Assembly (NCBI GenBank): GCA_009602725.1
Contig: WELB01000005.1
Coordinates: 736,366-800,365, forward strand
Direction of reading: 5' to 3'
Source of the DNA: Spirogloea muscicola
Taxonomy: Eukaryota > Streptophyta > Zygnematophyceae > Spirogloeales > Spirogloeaceae
DNA: 64,000 nucleotides
Shown here: positions 21,001 through 33,399 of the stretch, piece by piece
Layout of the letters: every line of letters starts with the position of its first letter
Numbering within the stretch: position 1 is the first letter of the stretch
Made by a program: the position numbers and the translations under genes
Notes under the pieces: generated by a model
What the model was told of the DNA's origin: nothing
Databases searched by the model: none
What the model saw: only the letters and a program-made list of their open reading frames with translations

Positions 21001-22825
21001 ACACAAGTATGTAATCCAAGAAATTAGTACAGATTCATACAGGGGGCCAACGACCTTCGTCATTACAGCCTAAAATGTGGCAGGTGCATGGTCAAGCCAA
21101 GACTGAGCACCTTGAACTGGAAGTGACCGATTGGCGTACCAAAAGCCGATATCTGTACGTCCTCAGGTGTAATACGAATCTGGAGATATCCGCTTTGCAA
21201 ATCGGGAGAGCTGAACACATTGGCTCCTGCGAGACGATCGAATAAATAATCAGTTTGAGGCAAAATATAGCGGTTCTTGACAGGGAGCTTGTTCGGAGCT
21301 CGGTAGTCGATGCACATCCGAAGACTACCATCTTTCTTATTGACAAAGAGGATTTTGGTGCACCGTACAGCGACTGGGTAGGCTCAATGTGCCCTTTCCT
21401 TAGCATATCCTCCACTTGGAATCGCATCTCGCGAGTTCGAGAGGACTCTTTCAATGCATGGGACGGTACGACGGCGCAGCGCCGGGCTCCAAAGGATTGT
21501 ATGAGCCACGCCTCGCTAAGGAGGCAGACCGTCTGGGAGAACATCGGCGAACACATCCGAGGATTATGCCAACAGCTTGTCAAGAGCCGCACCATGTGAG
21601 GCCACATCTGCACAAAAAGAGGATCGTCAAGTCCAAGGGCGAGGCGTTGGTGTCAGAAAGCAAAGGTCGGAGCCAAAGTATTCAATGGGTCAAAACGAAG
21701 CAACAAGCCAACGATTGAAGAACAAACAATGCAGAACACAAGCGTGGGTGGGAGGGCGGCGTGGGCTACTTCTCCCCCTTAAGTACCTATCCAGGTTTCG
21801 CAGAGCCCTGCATCCGGCCTCATGGGATTCTTAAGGGTCCGGCCACTTGCTACAATCCCTTACAGATTATCCACCTGTGGCCGCCGCCTCGGTCGTTGAA
21901 GTCGCCGCCGATTGCGGGGACCCGGGCCTAATACTGACACTAACACTGATAGAAGTCTATACTCGATTTGTGGCTTTGCCGCCGTCGCGTGCTGGAATTC
22001 CAGATTGCTCTGTCATCAGCGTCGCGAGCCTTTTTCAGGTTTGAGCGATATCCAATGTCCCGCGTCGTCCTTCGCCCGACTGGTGAGGTAAGTAGCCTCC
22101 TCGGTACCCTCCAGCTATCATTCCCATGGTATTTGATGTTCCCATCTGTGTAACTTTCTTACAAAATCACTCACTACTCTTAGTCAGGGGGAGACTCAGC
22201 ACTCATTACCACCAAAGGTAGACGGCCGAAGCCGGTTCGGCGTGAAGGAGCTTCTTGAACTGCACAGCTGACAGCTGGATGGAGGTGCCATTCACGGGTG
22301 CTGCTGCGCGGGGAACGTCTTTGTGCTATACAAAAGGACGAATACCGCGTTGGTCAGAGCAAGTCCGCGCGTCAAAGTCAAGCAGGGCAGCAATGGTACA
22401 CAGCCAATCATCGCCCGAATCACATCAAAGCCCGGTGCCAATGTAATATGGCAAGACACAACCGTCTAATAATGCTGAATGCGTACAGGATCCCGACAGG
22501 AGCCCATGACTTTGGCAATTTGTCCATTAGCCAATGTAGCTTGAGAGATAACAGTGGGCTTCACAACCAAACCTTTGTCACTCACAATATTATTACTGAC
22601 ATAGGAGACAGAAGCCTCCGTATCGATGAGGAATCTGAGACGGCTGACCGGCCACCAGTCCTGAGAACAACATTGTTGGCCCTACGGCAGCGAGTGCCAA
22701 GGCACCTACTGTAACGTCCTGATGTAAATGCGCAGTGAGGGCTTAGTACATCCTGATTGGGTTTGGTCAATGGGGCTTGAGAAGCAAACTCCCTACAGTA
22801 AAGCACTATGACCACACACAGCGGA

Positions 22826-23817
22826 TGTAACGTCCCTGTCCCAGCACACACAGGTAGGGTCAGAACGTCCTGGTTTGGGTTCGATAGGGTTTTTAGAAGC
22901 CAACCCTCACACAGGAGTACGCCAACGCACACAAGCGCACATGGCGCCGCGGAAGTCTTGACCTGAGCACCGCCCAGAGGGCGGCGACTCAACCGGGGGT
23001 CAGTAGCTGTCCCACATGGGGCGCCGTATACTCACAGAGAGCCATATACACACAGAGAGCCATATAATCACAGAGAGCCGTATACTCACAGAGAGGCGGC
23101 GAGGCCTGCAGCAACGGAGTTGCGGCGACGGGCTGGGCAGCAGGCGGCAGCAGCAGAGCTGTGGCGGTGGCTGCGGTAGCAGGTAGCAGCGGGGCTGGCT
23201 AGGCAGCAGCAGGGCTGTGTCTCTCTCGGCGTTGATCGAAGTGAGGAGCCCGGCAAAGGCCCACTACTTGAAGTGTTCTACCTGCCACCCCTCCCCTGAG
23301 GGTGGGAAGAGGGTCGCCCTCAAGGCCCCTTCCCCGGAGGGGCGGGCCGGACGAAGGGGACACCAAGAGGGCGCCTTGGGCGGCACCAAGGAGGCGCGGA
23401 GCGGCGCCTTGGGTACCGCGACGCGGCAACTCGGGCAGCACCAAGGTGGCGCGACGCGGCGCCTTAGACGGCACCAATAAGAGGTGACTGGGCGCCTGAG
23501 GTCGCACCAATGAGAGGTGAAGGGGCCTTTACGGTGGCGCCACTGAGGCGCGACGGGACGCCTTAGGTGGCACCAAGGAGGCGCAAAGCGGCGCCTTGGG
23601 CGGCGCGACACGGCGCCTCGGGCGGCTCCAAGGAGGCGCGAAGCGGCGCCTCCGGGGCGGAGCACGTACGGTGCGGAACCAGGGACTTCGGACCGTATTT
23701 TCTTACATACAGAGGAGCAAAGCTAACGGTACCGCTTGGGACTTCCAAACGGTAAATACGATGCGATCTTGTAAGTTACCGGCACCGTTTGCACTGCCAA
23801 ACGAAGGAAACGTTACA
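22826..23817 (-). mobile_element. Solo LTR, family E
   Basis: The + strand ends are TGTAACGTCCC and GAAACGTTACA. A perfect 5-base target duplication, GCGGA, lies at 22821-22825 and 23818-23822. It contains the 18-base tandem repeat at 23025-23098 and a GC-rich GGCGCC array (23355-23660). Confidence 0.85.
23025..23098. repeat. Tandem repeat, four units of about 18 bases
   Basis: The unit is close to GCCATATACACACAGAGA, repeated four times inside a solo LTR. The repeated CAGAGAGCC is the LTR's own leader sequence, so this is a local expansion of it. Confidence 0.8.
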
Positions 23818-26800
23818 GCGGAAGTCTTACCCTGAGGCACCGCCAAAAGGCGGTGATTCTACTGAGGGTCTGGCTTGATAGCTGTCCCCACATGGGGCGC
23901 AGCTATGGCACTTACGGAGAGCCGGCAATGTCCGCAGCGACGAGCTGCAGCGAAGGGCTGAGCAGCAAGACGGCGGCAGCAGAGCTGTGGCGACGGCTGT
24001 GGCAGCAGGCAAGCAGGGCTATGCTTTTCTCTCGCTTCACTCATCGTACTCCCCAGTCCGCTCTCGGTTGACTACTTGTGATGCTACAATGCCACCCTCC
24101 ACGTCATCAACTCTCGACGTCACTTGGGCGCAGGGGCGCTTCGCCATGTGGCGACACAACAACACCAGCCCCGACGGACGTTGAGGGATTACTCCTCGAC
24201 TGCACGGCGCAACGAAGAACACCGGTCCTTTAGCACCATGGAAACTGATCCAGCTCATGTACATGCTCGCAGCTTTCTGCAAATGATGGGGGGGGGGTTT
24301 CGTTTACCAGTGCTTGCTTAAGCACTTGCACAGAGCATACTACTGGCACAACAGACAGCGGACACACTCTCGTCCTATGCGTTTCAGTAGCATTCCCACA
24401 TCATGCCGATGGAACACCCACAAATGTGATAGGGAGGGCCACTCAATTTTTGCCTTTTCCTTTGTACGAGCCCTTTGGGCGCTTCGATGCAGGCTTGGTA
24501 AGTTGGGACGTTGACGGCTGCGGGCACTCCCGACTTCGGTGGCCCTTTTGGCCACACCGGTAGCAGACACTCTCCACTTCTGGCACGAAAGTCGCTGGCC
24601 TCTTGGCCTGCTGAACACCAGTATGTCGTCCAAGTCAACCAGCACAAAATCAATAGCAGGGGGCCAAATACCCTCGTCAAAACAGCCTGGAATGTAGGCG
24701 GTGCATTGGTCAGACCAAAGCTCAGCACTTTGTACTGAGAGTGTCCAAGCGACGTACGGCACCCCGACTTCGGAACATCCGCAGGTGTGATATGAATCTG
24801 GTGATACCCACGTTGCAGGTCCAGGGAGCTAAGAACAGTTGCCCATGCGAGCCAATCGAACAGATCATCTATCGAAGGCAACGATATCGGTTCTTGGTAG
24901 TAAGCTTGTTCAAAGCCCGATAGTCAATGCACAGCCGAAGACTGCCATCCTTCTTCACGACAAAGGAGATAGGTGCACCGTACGGCGACTGAGGTGGCTC
25001 AATGTAGCCCTTTCCCAGCATATCCTCAATCTGGGATTGCATTTCTCGGAATTTGAGAGGGCTCAGCTGGTACATGAGACCGTACGGCGGTTTGCGCCTG
25101 GCTCCAATGGAACGGTATGAGCCACTCCTCGATGAGGAGGTAGACCGTCCGGAAGAAAGTCGTGAAACACATCCGCAAACTCTTCCAGCAACTTATAAAG
25201 AACCCCGCCATGTGAGTCCGCAGCATTCACACACGAGTCGTCAGGCTCAGACTCGTCGTTCAACGCCACCATCACAAGATATGCCGTCCGCACGGTGTTC
25301 TTGTGAATAAATCGCTTCATCTGCATAACAGACAGCAGAATAGAAGCCCTGACGCCAGCGGCGGTGCACAAGAAAGCTTGTTGCAAAGGACAAGGCACCG
25401 TGCGCCACGTTGTACAGTGCAGATTTGGCGTTCGTAATCAAGGCATGCCGATGTGGCACAAAGCCAATCATCACCCAATATCTTATCAAGTGAAGAAGCC
25501 AACACTGGCGTAACAAGGCACCTCGACTTTGTATTGCTGTATGCGAGTGAGAACCTGCACAAACCCAGCACATCGGTTGGGTGGCCATCGGCCAATGTCA
25601 CTCTAGGCAAACCATCTGCTTGCATATTCAAGCCAGTTGAACACACTTCTTGTTCACAAAGGACACCGAGGCCTGTGAATCCATGAGGATCTTGGCCGGT
25701 GCATCAGGAACCAGCCCCTCAAATATATATATAGTGTGTACCTCACGTACACTGCTACCAAGAATTGGGGTGCGAGCAACATATACCGTGACGTTTGCCG
25801 GGTACGGCCTAAGCTGAGTGGCATCAACAACGCCTAAGGAGCCTGTGTCCCGCCTCGTGCGAGCACAACACCGACATCCCGAGCGGAGCTTGCTCGATCA
25901 CACCGCGCTTCTGTGGCACAATGAAGAACACATTTATTTCTTCAGGCCGACGGCGCGCAGGCCAGCTCAGATAGCTGTCCGCAGCCATTTGCACCTCATT
26001 TTGGGCAACCCACACAAGTAGAGGCCCTCCGGCCTCCAGACCTTGCAACAAAGCAGAAATCGAGCGCACGGCCGGTATTCTGGATGGCGGCCAAGCTATG
26101 CCAGCAAGATCAAACAGCTCACACGCATCTGGCTGAATGAGATTGCTCTTAGAGGCAAGGGTAAGGCACTCACGCTTGCCCTTGGAGTTGCTCTTGTCCC
26201 GGCCTATAGGGCGCTGTGGACGTGGCTTCGAAATAGAGGGACCTGCCGCAGGCCAGTCCCTGATCTGATGACGCTTGTCGCCGCAGCAAAAGCAGCCACC
26301 ACCTTCCACTTGCGGCCTCCTTGGGGACGTGCGTTCGACCCCTCCTTAGGGTTGGACCTCTTCTCGCCCTGCCTCTGCAGATCCACCTGCCTCAAGCAGG
26401 GGACGCTAGCCACGCCCAGGGTCCGGCGTGCTGAGCACCTTCCTGGCGTGCTCCAACATCTTGGATAAACCCGTAAATGCCATTGAAGTAGCAGAACCCA
26501 CAGCGACCCACGTGCGCATATTGAGAGGCAGCCCAGCCTTGAATCGCTGGCACTGGTACACCGCTTTCATTGGCTCATTGCACAGCTTCGAAAGCAGCAG
26601 GCCGAAGCGCCGCACACATGTGGTGCGAAGTCTGTGCCGCTCATGCGGATGGCAGCCAACTCTTCGCGAGCTCGAAGCTCAGCATGGATATCGCCGTAGG
26701 CCGCCATGAGTGAGCTGGAGAAGAATTCCCAGATGTTGCACACATCGGGCGTTATGGACTGCTTGAGGGCGTCCTACCACTCCCGTGGCTCCCCCGCGAG

Positions 26801-27641
26801 ATAGGTCGCAGCGAACGGCACTCTTGCCGTCATGTCCGTTTCCATCAATCCGTTTCCAACCTTTTGCTGATTGCAGCCCTCCCCGATCATTTTGACCCGA
26901 TCCTGACCGAATGATTGCCGTGGTGCGTGGGCCCTGGAAAGCCATGCGCAGGGTTGCCACTGCTCTTGCGCATCAAGTGCATCACGGCAGCGACCTCTTG
27001 CACATGCCACTCTCCAGCACGGATCTGGGCGAGGTGGGCGTGGTGCTCCCCGCACATCCTCGCAAGGAGACAGTATTGAGCTGGGTCCATTGTGGACTGG
27101 ACTGCCTCCACTTCCTGCGTGAGGAGTGCCATCGTTGCACCTCCCCAGCCAACAGGCCCTTTTGGCCTGCGGCTCCCAGCTCGGCGTGCCCCTCATGGGC
27201 TTGCCCCGCAGCAGCCACTGCCTCAGCAGCTGGCTTTGAAGCAGCCGCTGCCTTAGCAGTCGACCGCTCTACCACCCGAGGAGGGCTACGAGGCACACTA
27301 GATGTGTGCGACTCCAGGAACACTGAGTGATCAAGTCAGGCTCCAACAAGTTAGCATATCGCACAAATCATACTGCGATATAGGACATCGCAAGACTGGT
27401 GCACAAGCGAGCGAGCAAGCAAGGCAGCGCGCAACTCTATACATCCAAACAGCAGGCAGGCAGACAGCCGCAGGTGTGACCAAGACCGATGCACACGAGT
27501 GATGCTGGCCACAAGACTAACCTTCACCACACAAAGGCTGCAGGCGTGAATCCCCACCTCAAAGTAGGTGATTTAGCAGCATGTGGTCCCCCTCAAGGAT
27601 CAGGCAGTCGATCATTGGCGTTGGTCGGTGCTGGCTCAGTG

Positions 27642-28187
27642 TGTAAGGAATTTCGCCCTACACACGCAGTTAGGGTGAGCAGTCCTTCTTGAGTTCGGCT
27701 GTAGGGGGTTTAGGGACTAACCCACTACACAGGCAAAGCACTAGCGCATAGGCGCAGCGGAAGACAGGCCCCGTGGCGCCGCCGTCCGGCAGCGACTCCA
27801 CCTCCTGGGCGCAGGCCGGCGCAGCAGGCCCCGCAGCAAGGTGCGGCGGCGGCTGCGGCGGCGAGCAGCGTCAAGGCTGCTCCTGGGCTTCACCGGTTCG
27901 AACTCCCCTCGAGCCTAAGCCCCATAGCTCTTCGTGCTTCCCCGTGCCAACCCCCCTCCAAGGGGGTGAACGGGTCGGCCCATGGCCTGCCTTGCGTCGG
28001 GCCAAAGATCCTCCCTTGAACGGGCGGATCCTAGCAAGGGGTATTTGTGGACGGGCGGGGCCCGCCTCTGGGCGGGCCACTTGCCCGGCAAGCCAGCCCG
28101 CCACCTGGCGGGCCCACTTGTCCCAAATAGCCGGTCATGTAATGCCAACAGAGCCATGTGGCTTAATCAAACGGCTGATTCATTACA
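27642..28187 (-). mobile_element. Solo LTR, family A
   Basis: It begins TGTAAGGAATTTCGCC and ends TTCATTACA on the + strand. It lies in the leader just downstream of the primer-binding site of the host relic. The flanks (cagtg, catac) are degenerate versions of the site cactg seen undisturbed in the related element near 41.97 kb. This suggests an old insertion of the same LTR family into its own kind. Confidence 0.65.
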
Positions 28188-28709
28188 CATACGCAAAGAC
28201 GACGCAGCACCTGTCGCTTCCGCTGCGCAGCAGCGCGGACCAACGTATGGCAAGACACACTCTCAACAAAAAAGGTCAAGCCAGCATATCAGGGAGATCC
28301 TTGCGACATCAGCGGCTAGTAACAAAACTCACAAGCCTGATAGATGCAAGACGGCCTCTGATACCAAATGTAAAGAACCTCGCCCCTACACAAGCACTTA
28401 GGGGTCAGTCGTCCTTGTCATGTCGGGCTGTAGGGGTTTAGGAGCGAACCCACTACACGGTGAGGCACTAGCGCATAGGCGTAGCGAAAGACAGGTCCTT
28501 TACGCCGCCGTCCGGCGGAGACTCCACCTCCTGCGCGCAAGCCGGCGGCTGTCCCCCAAGGGACGAGCCACGGACTCCCCACAGCAAGCCCCGCAGCAGG
28601 CTGCGGCGGCGGCTGCGGCGGCAGCAGCAGCAAGGCTGCTCTTGGGCTTCACCAATGCGAACTGCTGTCGGGTCTCAGCCCAAGGCTCGTAGTGCTTCCT
28701 CCGTGCCAC

Positions 28710-29567
28710 TATGACGTTCTGATCCCTGTACAGACAGTCAGGGGTTAGAACGTCCTTATTGGTTTCGGTCGCTGGGGTTAGAGACAAACCCCCAGCACAG
28801 CGAAGCACCACGTGGACACGCAGCGGAATACCTTGCCTCGAGGCGCCGCCGACGACCGGCGACTCACCTCTCGGTACGGGCCAGCAACTGTCCCCCAAGG
28901 GAGCAGCCACAGTCTACCTTCAGGAGAGCCGATGAAGATCCGCAGGGACGGGTTGCGGCATCGGGCTGCAGCAGTAGGCAGCAGCAGGCCTGCGTGGACG
29001 AGCTGCGACAGCAGGCAGCAGCAGGGCTGCGCGCCTCTCTCTCGCGTGGGCTACGCTGACTTGGACCGGGTGCCCTCAGGCTGGTCTCAGCCCTACTTAT
29101 AGTGCTTCATGTGCCACCCTCTCCCAGGGGTCTCTGGGAGGCTCGCCTCAACGCCCATCTTCGAGAAGGCGGGCCCGACAAGGGGGATACGATTGTTAGG
29201 GCGGCGGCGCCGCCATGCGCGGCGTGGTGCCGCCCTGCGCGACGCTGCGCCGCCAGGCTCGTCACAGCGCCACACGCGTCACAAGCATGTCCTCAGTACG
29301 AGTCCGGCGGCACCGCACCGCCGGGTAGCCGGCGGTGCGGCGGCCATGCGCAGGCCGCACCGGCGGTGCGGCGGCAATACGGCTCTGGCGGCGCGGCGAC
29401 CATGCGNGTGGCCATGCGGCGGCAGCTCCGGCGACCCGCGGCGCGCCGCGCATCACTGTCGCGCGTCGCCCACGTGTCGCACGCCAAGGATACTGGGCCG
29501 CTCGCCATAACTAGGCGTTAGCGTCTAATACAAGCTTAAATGGCACGTAACGGGTGGGGACATTACA
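28710..29567 (-). mobile_element. Solo LTR, family D
   Basis: A perfect 5-base target duplication, GCCAC, lies at 28705-28709 and 29568-29572. The reverse strand starts TGTAATGTCCCCACCCG. It is inserted in a family A LTR. An undetermined base (N) is present at 29406 within a GC-rich array. Confidence 0.8.
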
Positions 29568-29797
29568 GCCACCCCCCTCCAGGGGTGTGAGCGGGTCGCT
29601 CCATGGCCTGCCTTGCGGCGGGCCAACGATCCTCCCTTGAACGGGTGGATCCTGGCGAGGAGTGATTTTAGGACGGGCGGGGCATGCACCTGGGCGAACC
29701 ACTTGCCCGGCCAGCCAGCCCGCCACCTGGCGGGCCACTTGCCGTCAAATGGCAACAGGTCAGCACCGTGTGACCTAATCAAACGGCTGGATCGTCA

Positions 29798-32700
29798 CCG
29801 TTCAGCTCCCATGCCTTGCAAATAAATTATCATCACCAATTCCAACCACTCCTGATGATGTCCCCAAGTCGGCTTTTCGTACACCACTCAGGCATTTTCA
29901 ATTCAAGGTGCTTAGTTTGGTTTGACCAATGCACCTGTACCGTCCCCGCCGTTACTTGACGCTTAACCGCGGGTTAACGGCAAACGTAGTTTGTAGTATC
30001 ATTGGCGCGGCCCACTATCGACGTACTCCCGCGCACCCACTGACGCGCAAGTCAGTGACACGCACGCGACTGCCGCAGGGCTCTTGGCTCTGAGCTATCA
30101 GATTCCCAGCATGCAGGATTGACTCAGAAATGACCAGACTGCTCAGAGGCTATTGTGCGATGCGCGGATGACGCGCGGTGTGACGAGGGACGCGCGGCCG
30201 CGGCGCCGCCGCCATGCCGCCTCCGCGCCACAGTCGCGCTACTGCCGGGCCGCTGCCGCAGTGCCGCTTCCAGAAGCGGAGCTGCTCGGCGGCGCTGCCG
30301 TACTTGTAGTGACACGCATGTGACATTTGTGGCGCACTTGCAATGCCGCGACGCGCCTGTGACGCGCAGGGCGGCACCGCGACGAGCAGGCCGGTGCCGC
30401 TTCCAGAAGGAAGTCGCGTGGCGTGGTTCTCACGAACCACCTGTCCGCGTTATCGTAAGCCCCCTTGTCGGACCCGCCTACTCGAAGGTGGGCTTTGAGG
30501 CGAGCCTCTCAGAGACCCCTAGGGAGGGTGGCACATGACGCACTATAAGTCCGGCTGCGACCAGACTCGGGACACCCGTTCGGATCAGTAAGACCCACGA
30601 GAGAGAGAGGCGCAGCCCTGCTGCCGCCTGCTGCCGCAGCCCGCTGACGCAGCCTGCTGCTGCCTGCTGCTGCAGCTCGTCACCGCAGCCGGTCGTTGCG
30701 GATCTCCATCGGCATTCCTGTGAGTAGACTGTGACTGCTCCCCTGGCCCGTACCCGGGAGGTGAATCACCGCCTGTCAGCGGCGCCTCAGGGCATGTTAT
30801 CACGCTGCGTAGTGTACGTGGTGCTTCACTGTGCTGGGAGTTCGTCTCCAAATTTCAGAGACCGAACTTAATAACGACGTAAAACCCTGTCTGTGCATAC
30901 AGGGGTAGGGATCTTACAGTACCTGCTAGATTCTAAGCTGTGATGAATGACGTCTTTGGTGCCCTCTTGTATGACTATGTGCTTGTGTACTTGGACTATA
31001 TTTTGGTGTTCAGTAAAACGCCTGAAGATCACGTGGTCAACCTGTGCCGAGTGCTGCATTTACTCCGTGAAAATCAAATGAACGCCAAGTGATCCGTGTG
31101 TGTATTTAACAAGCCAGGTTTGGTATACTTGGGGCATGTCTACGGCAAAGATGGGGTTCGCCTTGACCCGAAAAAGACTGATGTCGTAAAGGACTGGCCT
31201 GTGCCTTGAAATGTGCCGCAGTTGCGGTCCTTTTGGGGGTTCGCAAACTATTTCCGCAAACTCCTGCAGGAGTACGGGAGAAATGGCGCTGCCTCTTACG
31301 AAGCCCACTCGTAAAGATGCTCCCTGGGTGTGGACATCTGAATGCCAAGAGGTATTTGAGGCTATTAAAAGGGGCTCTCACGTCTCCACCTATCTTGGCC
31401 TTACCTCGGGACGGCGTACCGAATGAGCTGATCTGTGATGCCTAGTTGACCGGCATTTGTGCGTTCTGTTGCAAGAGGGTCATCCCGTAGCGTTTGAAAG
31501 TCGCCTGCTTCGTCCGGCAGAGCGTCACTACTATACTATGGGAGAGCAAGAGCTCAAGCTCGGTGGGCAGAAAGCATGGCATCAGTCCGTTTCCAGTGGT
31601 TGTACCGCCCTGGAAGAAATATTGTCGCGGATCTGGTGAGCCGCCACATGGCAGGGCTGCCCAGGTGGCTTGTGTAGTTCAATACTTCACGCAGACGTGC
31701 GTCCTACTCGTGGCGTCCCTCCGTAAGCCACCTCCAACCTCTCTGAGCTCTACGTGCGTAAACGTGACGGACAATTGCTTCTGTTGGCAAGGAAACGCCC
31801 ATTGTATTTCCAGACTGCAAGTCCTTGCGCAATAGCATCATGCAGAAGATGCATGCGACACCCTACAGTGGTCATCTGGGTGTTAGAAAAACCAAGAAGG
31901 TGGTAAGTCGTCTGTTCTGGTGACCGGTTTGCTCGGCCCAAGTACACTCATTTGTACGGAGTTGTGCCACGTGCCAGCGTAGTAAGCCCAGCTCCATGAA
32001 GCTTGCTGGCTTACTCGAGCCTTTGGCGGTTCCTCATCAGGATTGGGCAGATGTGAGCGTTGACTTCATCACGCACCCGCGCAAGACGCGTGAAGGCTTC
32101 GATGCGATCGTCGTCTTTGTGGATCGTCTGAGTAATATGGTGCATATTGCTCCTACGACCACCTGTGTCTCTGCTAAGGTATTTGCTAATATTTCCGTGG
32201 ACCGAGTATGGAAACTGCATGGGGTTCCCGAGCGGGTTGTCTCTGATCGTGATACCCGCTTTGCGAAGACATTCTGGATAGAAGTATGCAGGCTTGTCGG
32301 CACCAAGCAGTCCCTGTCCACTGCTTTCCACCCCCAAAGCGACGGTCAAATTGAGAGGATGAAGCGGGTCTTGGAGGACATGCTCCGGCAATTTGTGAAC
32401 CCTAGTCAGAGTGACTGGATGAGTACCTTGCCCCGGCAGAGTATGTCGTGAGTAATGCCTGACATGAGTCCACCAGGATTACACCCTTCAGTCTCAATCA
32501 GGGTCACATCCTCGAGCACCCTTACAGGTGGGGAGGCCGGAGCGCGTTCCAGCCGCCACATCCTTTACTGTGAACCTCCTGAAAGCTCAGCGTAGGGTCG
32601 GCATCTCTCGGCTATTGCCCAGCAGCGGCAAAAGGCAGATACTGACCAACATCGAAGTGGTGTGTCTTTCGACGTGGGTGCTCAAGTGCTACTGACTACA

Positions 32701-33030
32701 AAGCACCTTCCCTTGCGGGCAGTGGGTAAACGCAAGCAATTGAAACTTACATGGGTTTGACCATTCCCTGTGTTGCGCCTTGTTGGTACGGTGGCATGTA
32801 AGCTGTATTGGTACACCGGTACAGTGGAAAACCCATCCAGACTTCCACGTTTCACAGCTTCGGCCCTCCTATTCGAATGACCATTTTCCAATCGCCCACA
32901 CGTCCCCTCATGATTGAGGATCAGTTAGAGAATGAGGTGGAGGGAATCTTGTCACACCGGGACATATTCTGTGGGCGTAAGTCCCGTGAGTATCTTACGG
33001 GACTCTCGCTCTCCACCGTACCTCGCTAAG
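29798..33030 (+). mobile_element. Ty3/gypsy chromovirus relic: RT, RNase H, integrase, chromodomain
   Basis: An RT piece at 29840-29935 resumes at 30919 after a solo LTR (29936-30918) and continues with VLVYLDYILVFSKTPEDH (about 30980). RNase H is at about 31420-31620. Integrase is at about 31950-32450, the best preserved part (DWADVSVDFITHP, FVDRLSNMVHI, HPQSDGQIERM). A chromodomain-like end lies at about 32920-33005 (LSHRDIFCGRKSREYL). No 5' half and no LTR of its own. Broken. Confidence 0.75.
29936..30918 (+). mobile_element. Solo LTR, family D
   Basis: It starts TGTACCGTCCCCGCC and ends GGGATCTTACA. The target duplication is gcacc (29931-29935) and gtacc (30919-30923), one mismatch. It lies within the RT region of the + strand relic. 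Confidence 0.8.
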
Positions 33031-33176
33031 GGGTCTGTTCCTATCTAGCTTGCTTCATATCGCTCCACTCTGTGTTGTCCTTTTATTCCCGAGGAAGTGA
33101 ACACCTCACGGGACTTACGACTACAGGATATGTCCCGGTGTGACAGAAATTTCCTCACCTCATTCTCTGACTGAGT

Positions 33177-33399
33177 GTAACGTTTCCCGGTTTGTGAGTG
33201 CCAAGCAGTGCCGTCAACGCTGAAATGGTGTTCATTTGGCCGTTCGTGCCGGACGGTACGAATCGTCCTCGCAGTCGTGCTGTTGTCGTTTCGTCCAGGC
33301 TCGACAGGGTGGCCTCGCATGCTCCCGTCATGCTCGGCCTAGACAGGCTCAGCGGCATGCGTGGGCCCGCACGCCCTTTGCGGCATGTTCGGCTGCGGC
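33177..33399 (-). mobile_element. Family C LTR, distal part (split by the 33400-40389 element)
   Basis: On the reverse strand it ends AAACGTTACA at 33177 and matches the second half of the solo family C LTR at 41066-41744. Its other part lies at 40390-40512, on the far side of the inserted Ty3 element. Confidence 0.65.

Larger units (their letters stand above)
22710..24115. mobile_element. LTR inserted in the Ty3 relic, itself split by a solo LTR
   Basis: It starts TGTAACGTCCTGATG at 22710. It resembles the LTR of the relic at 7185 and, around GGAGGGTGGCATTG (reverse strand, about 24090), the solo LTR at 46236-46892. One end appears truncated, so no target duplication could be confirmed. Confidence 0.5.
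18045..24590 (-). mobile_element. Ty3/gypsy chromovirus relic (reverse strand), 5' part missing
   Basis: In reverse-strand order it has: gag zinc-knuckle region (about 24590-24300), protease (about 22690-22330), RT (about 21620-20630), RNase H (about 20620-20030), integrase (about 20140-19510, including the terminal SQSDGDGYLAPAEYAVNN), a chromodomain (about 19280-19070), and a 3' LTR of family D (about 18890-18045). Between gag and protease sits an inserted LTR pair (22710 to about 24115). The 5' LTR and most of gag are absent: at 24590 the sequence passes into the RT of another relic. Broken in many places. Confidence 0.75.
24591..29797 (-). mobile_element. Ty3/gypsy relic (reverse strand): 5' LTR, gag, protease, part of RT
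   Basis: The 5' LTR of family A spans 29797-28368 and is split by a solo LTR (28710-29567). A primer-binding site (TTTGGTATCAGAGG on the reverse strand) follows at 28354-28367. Gag runs from about 27200 to 25860, with a degenerate zinc knuckle (CFCCGDKRHQIRDW, about 26240-26290). Protease is at about 25700-25250 and RT at about 25220-24591, with SLDLQRGYHQIHITPADVPK near 24800. The 3' half is missing: RT breaks off at 24591 against the gag of the next relic. Broken. Confidence 0.75.

Noticed and set aside
23025-23098. Regularly repeated 18-base units resembling a small CRISPR-like array
   Set aside because: The units are directly tandem with no spacers, inside a plant LTR.
29406-29406. The N as a gap marking a misassembly
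   Set aside because: Sequence on both sides belongs to one solo LTR with matching target duplications, so it is more likely one uncalled base in a GC-rich array.
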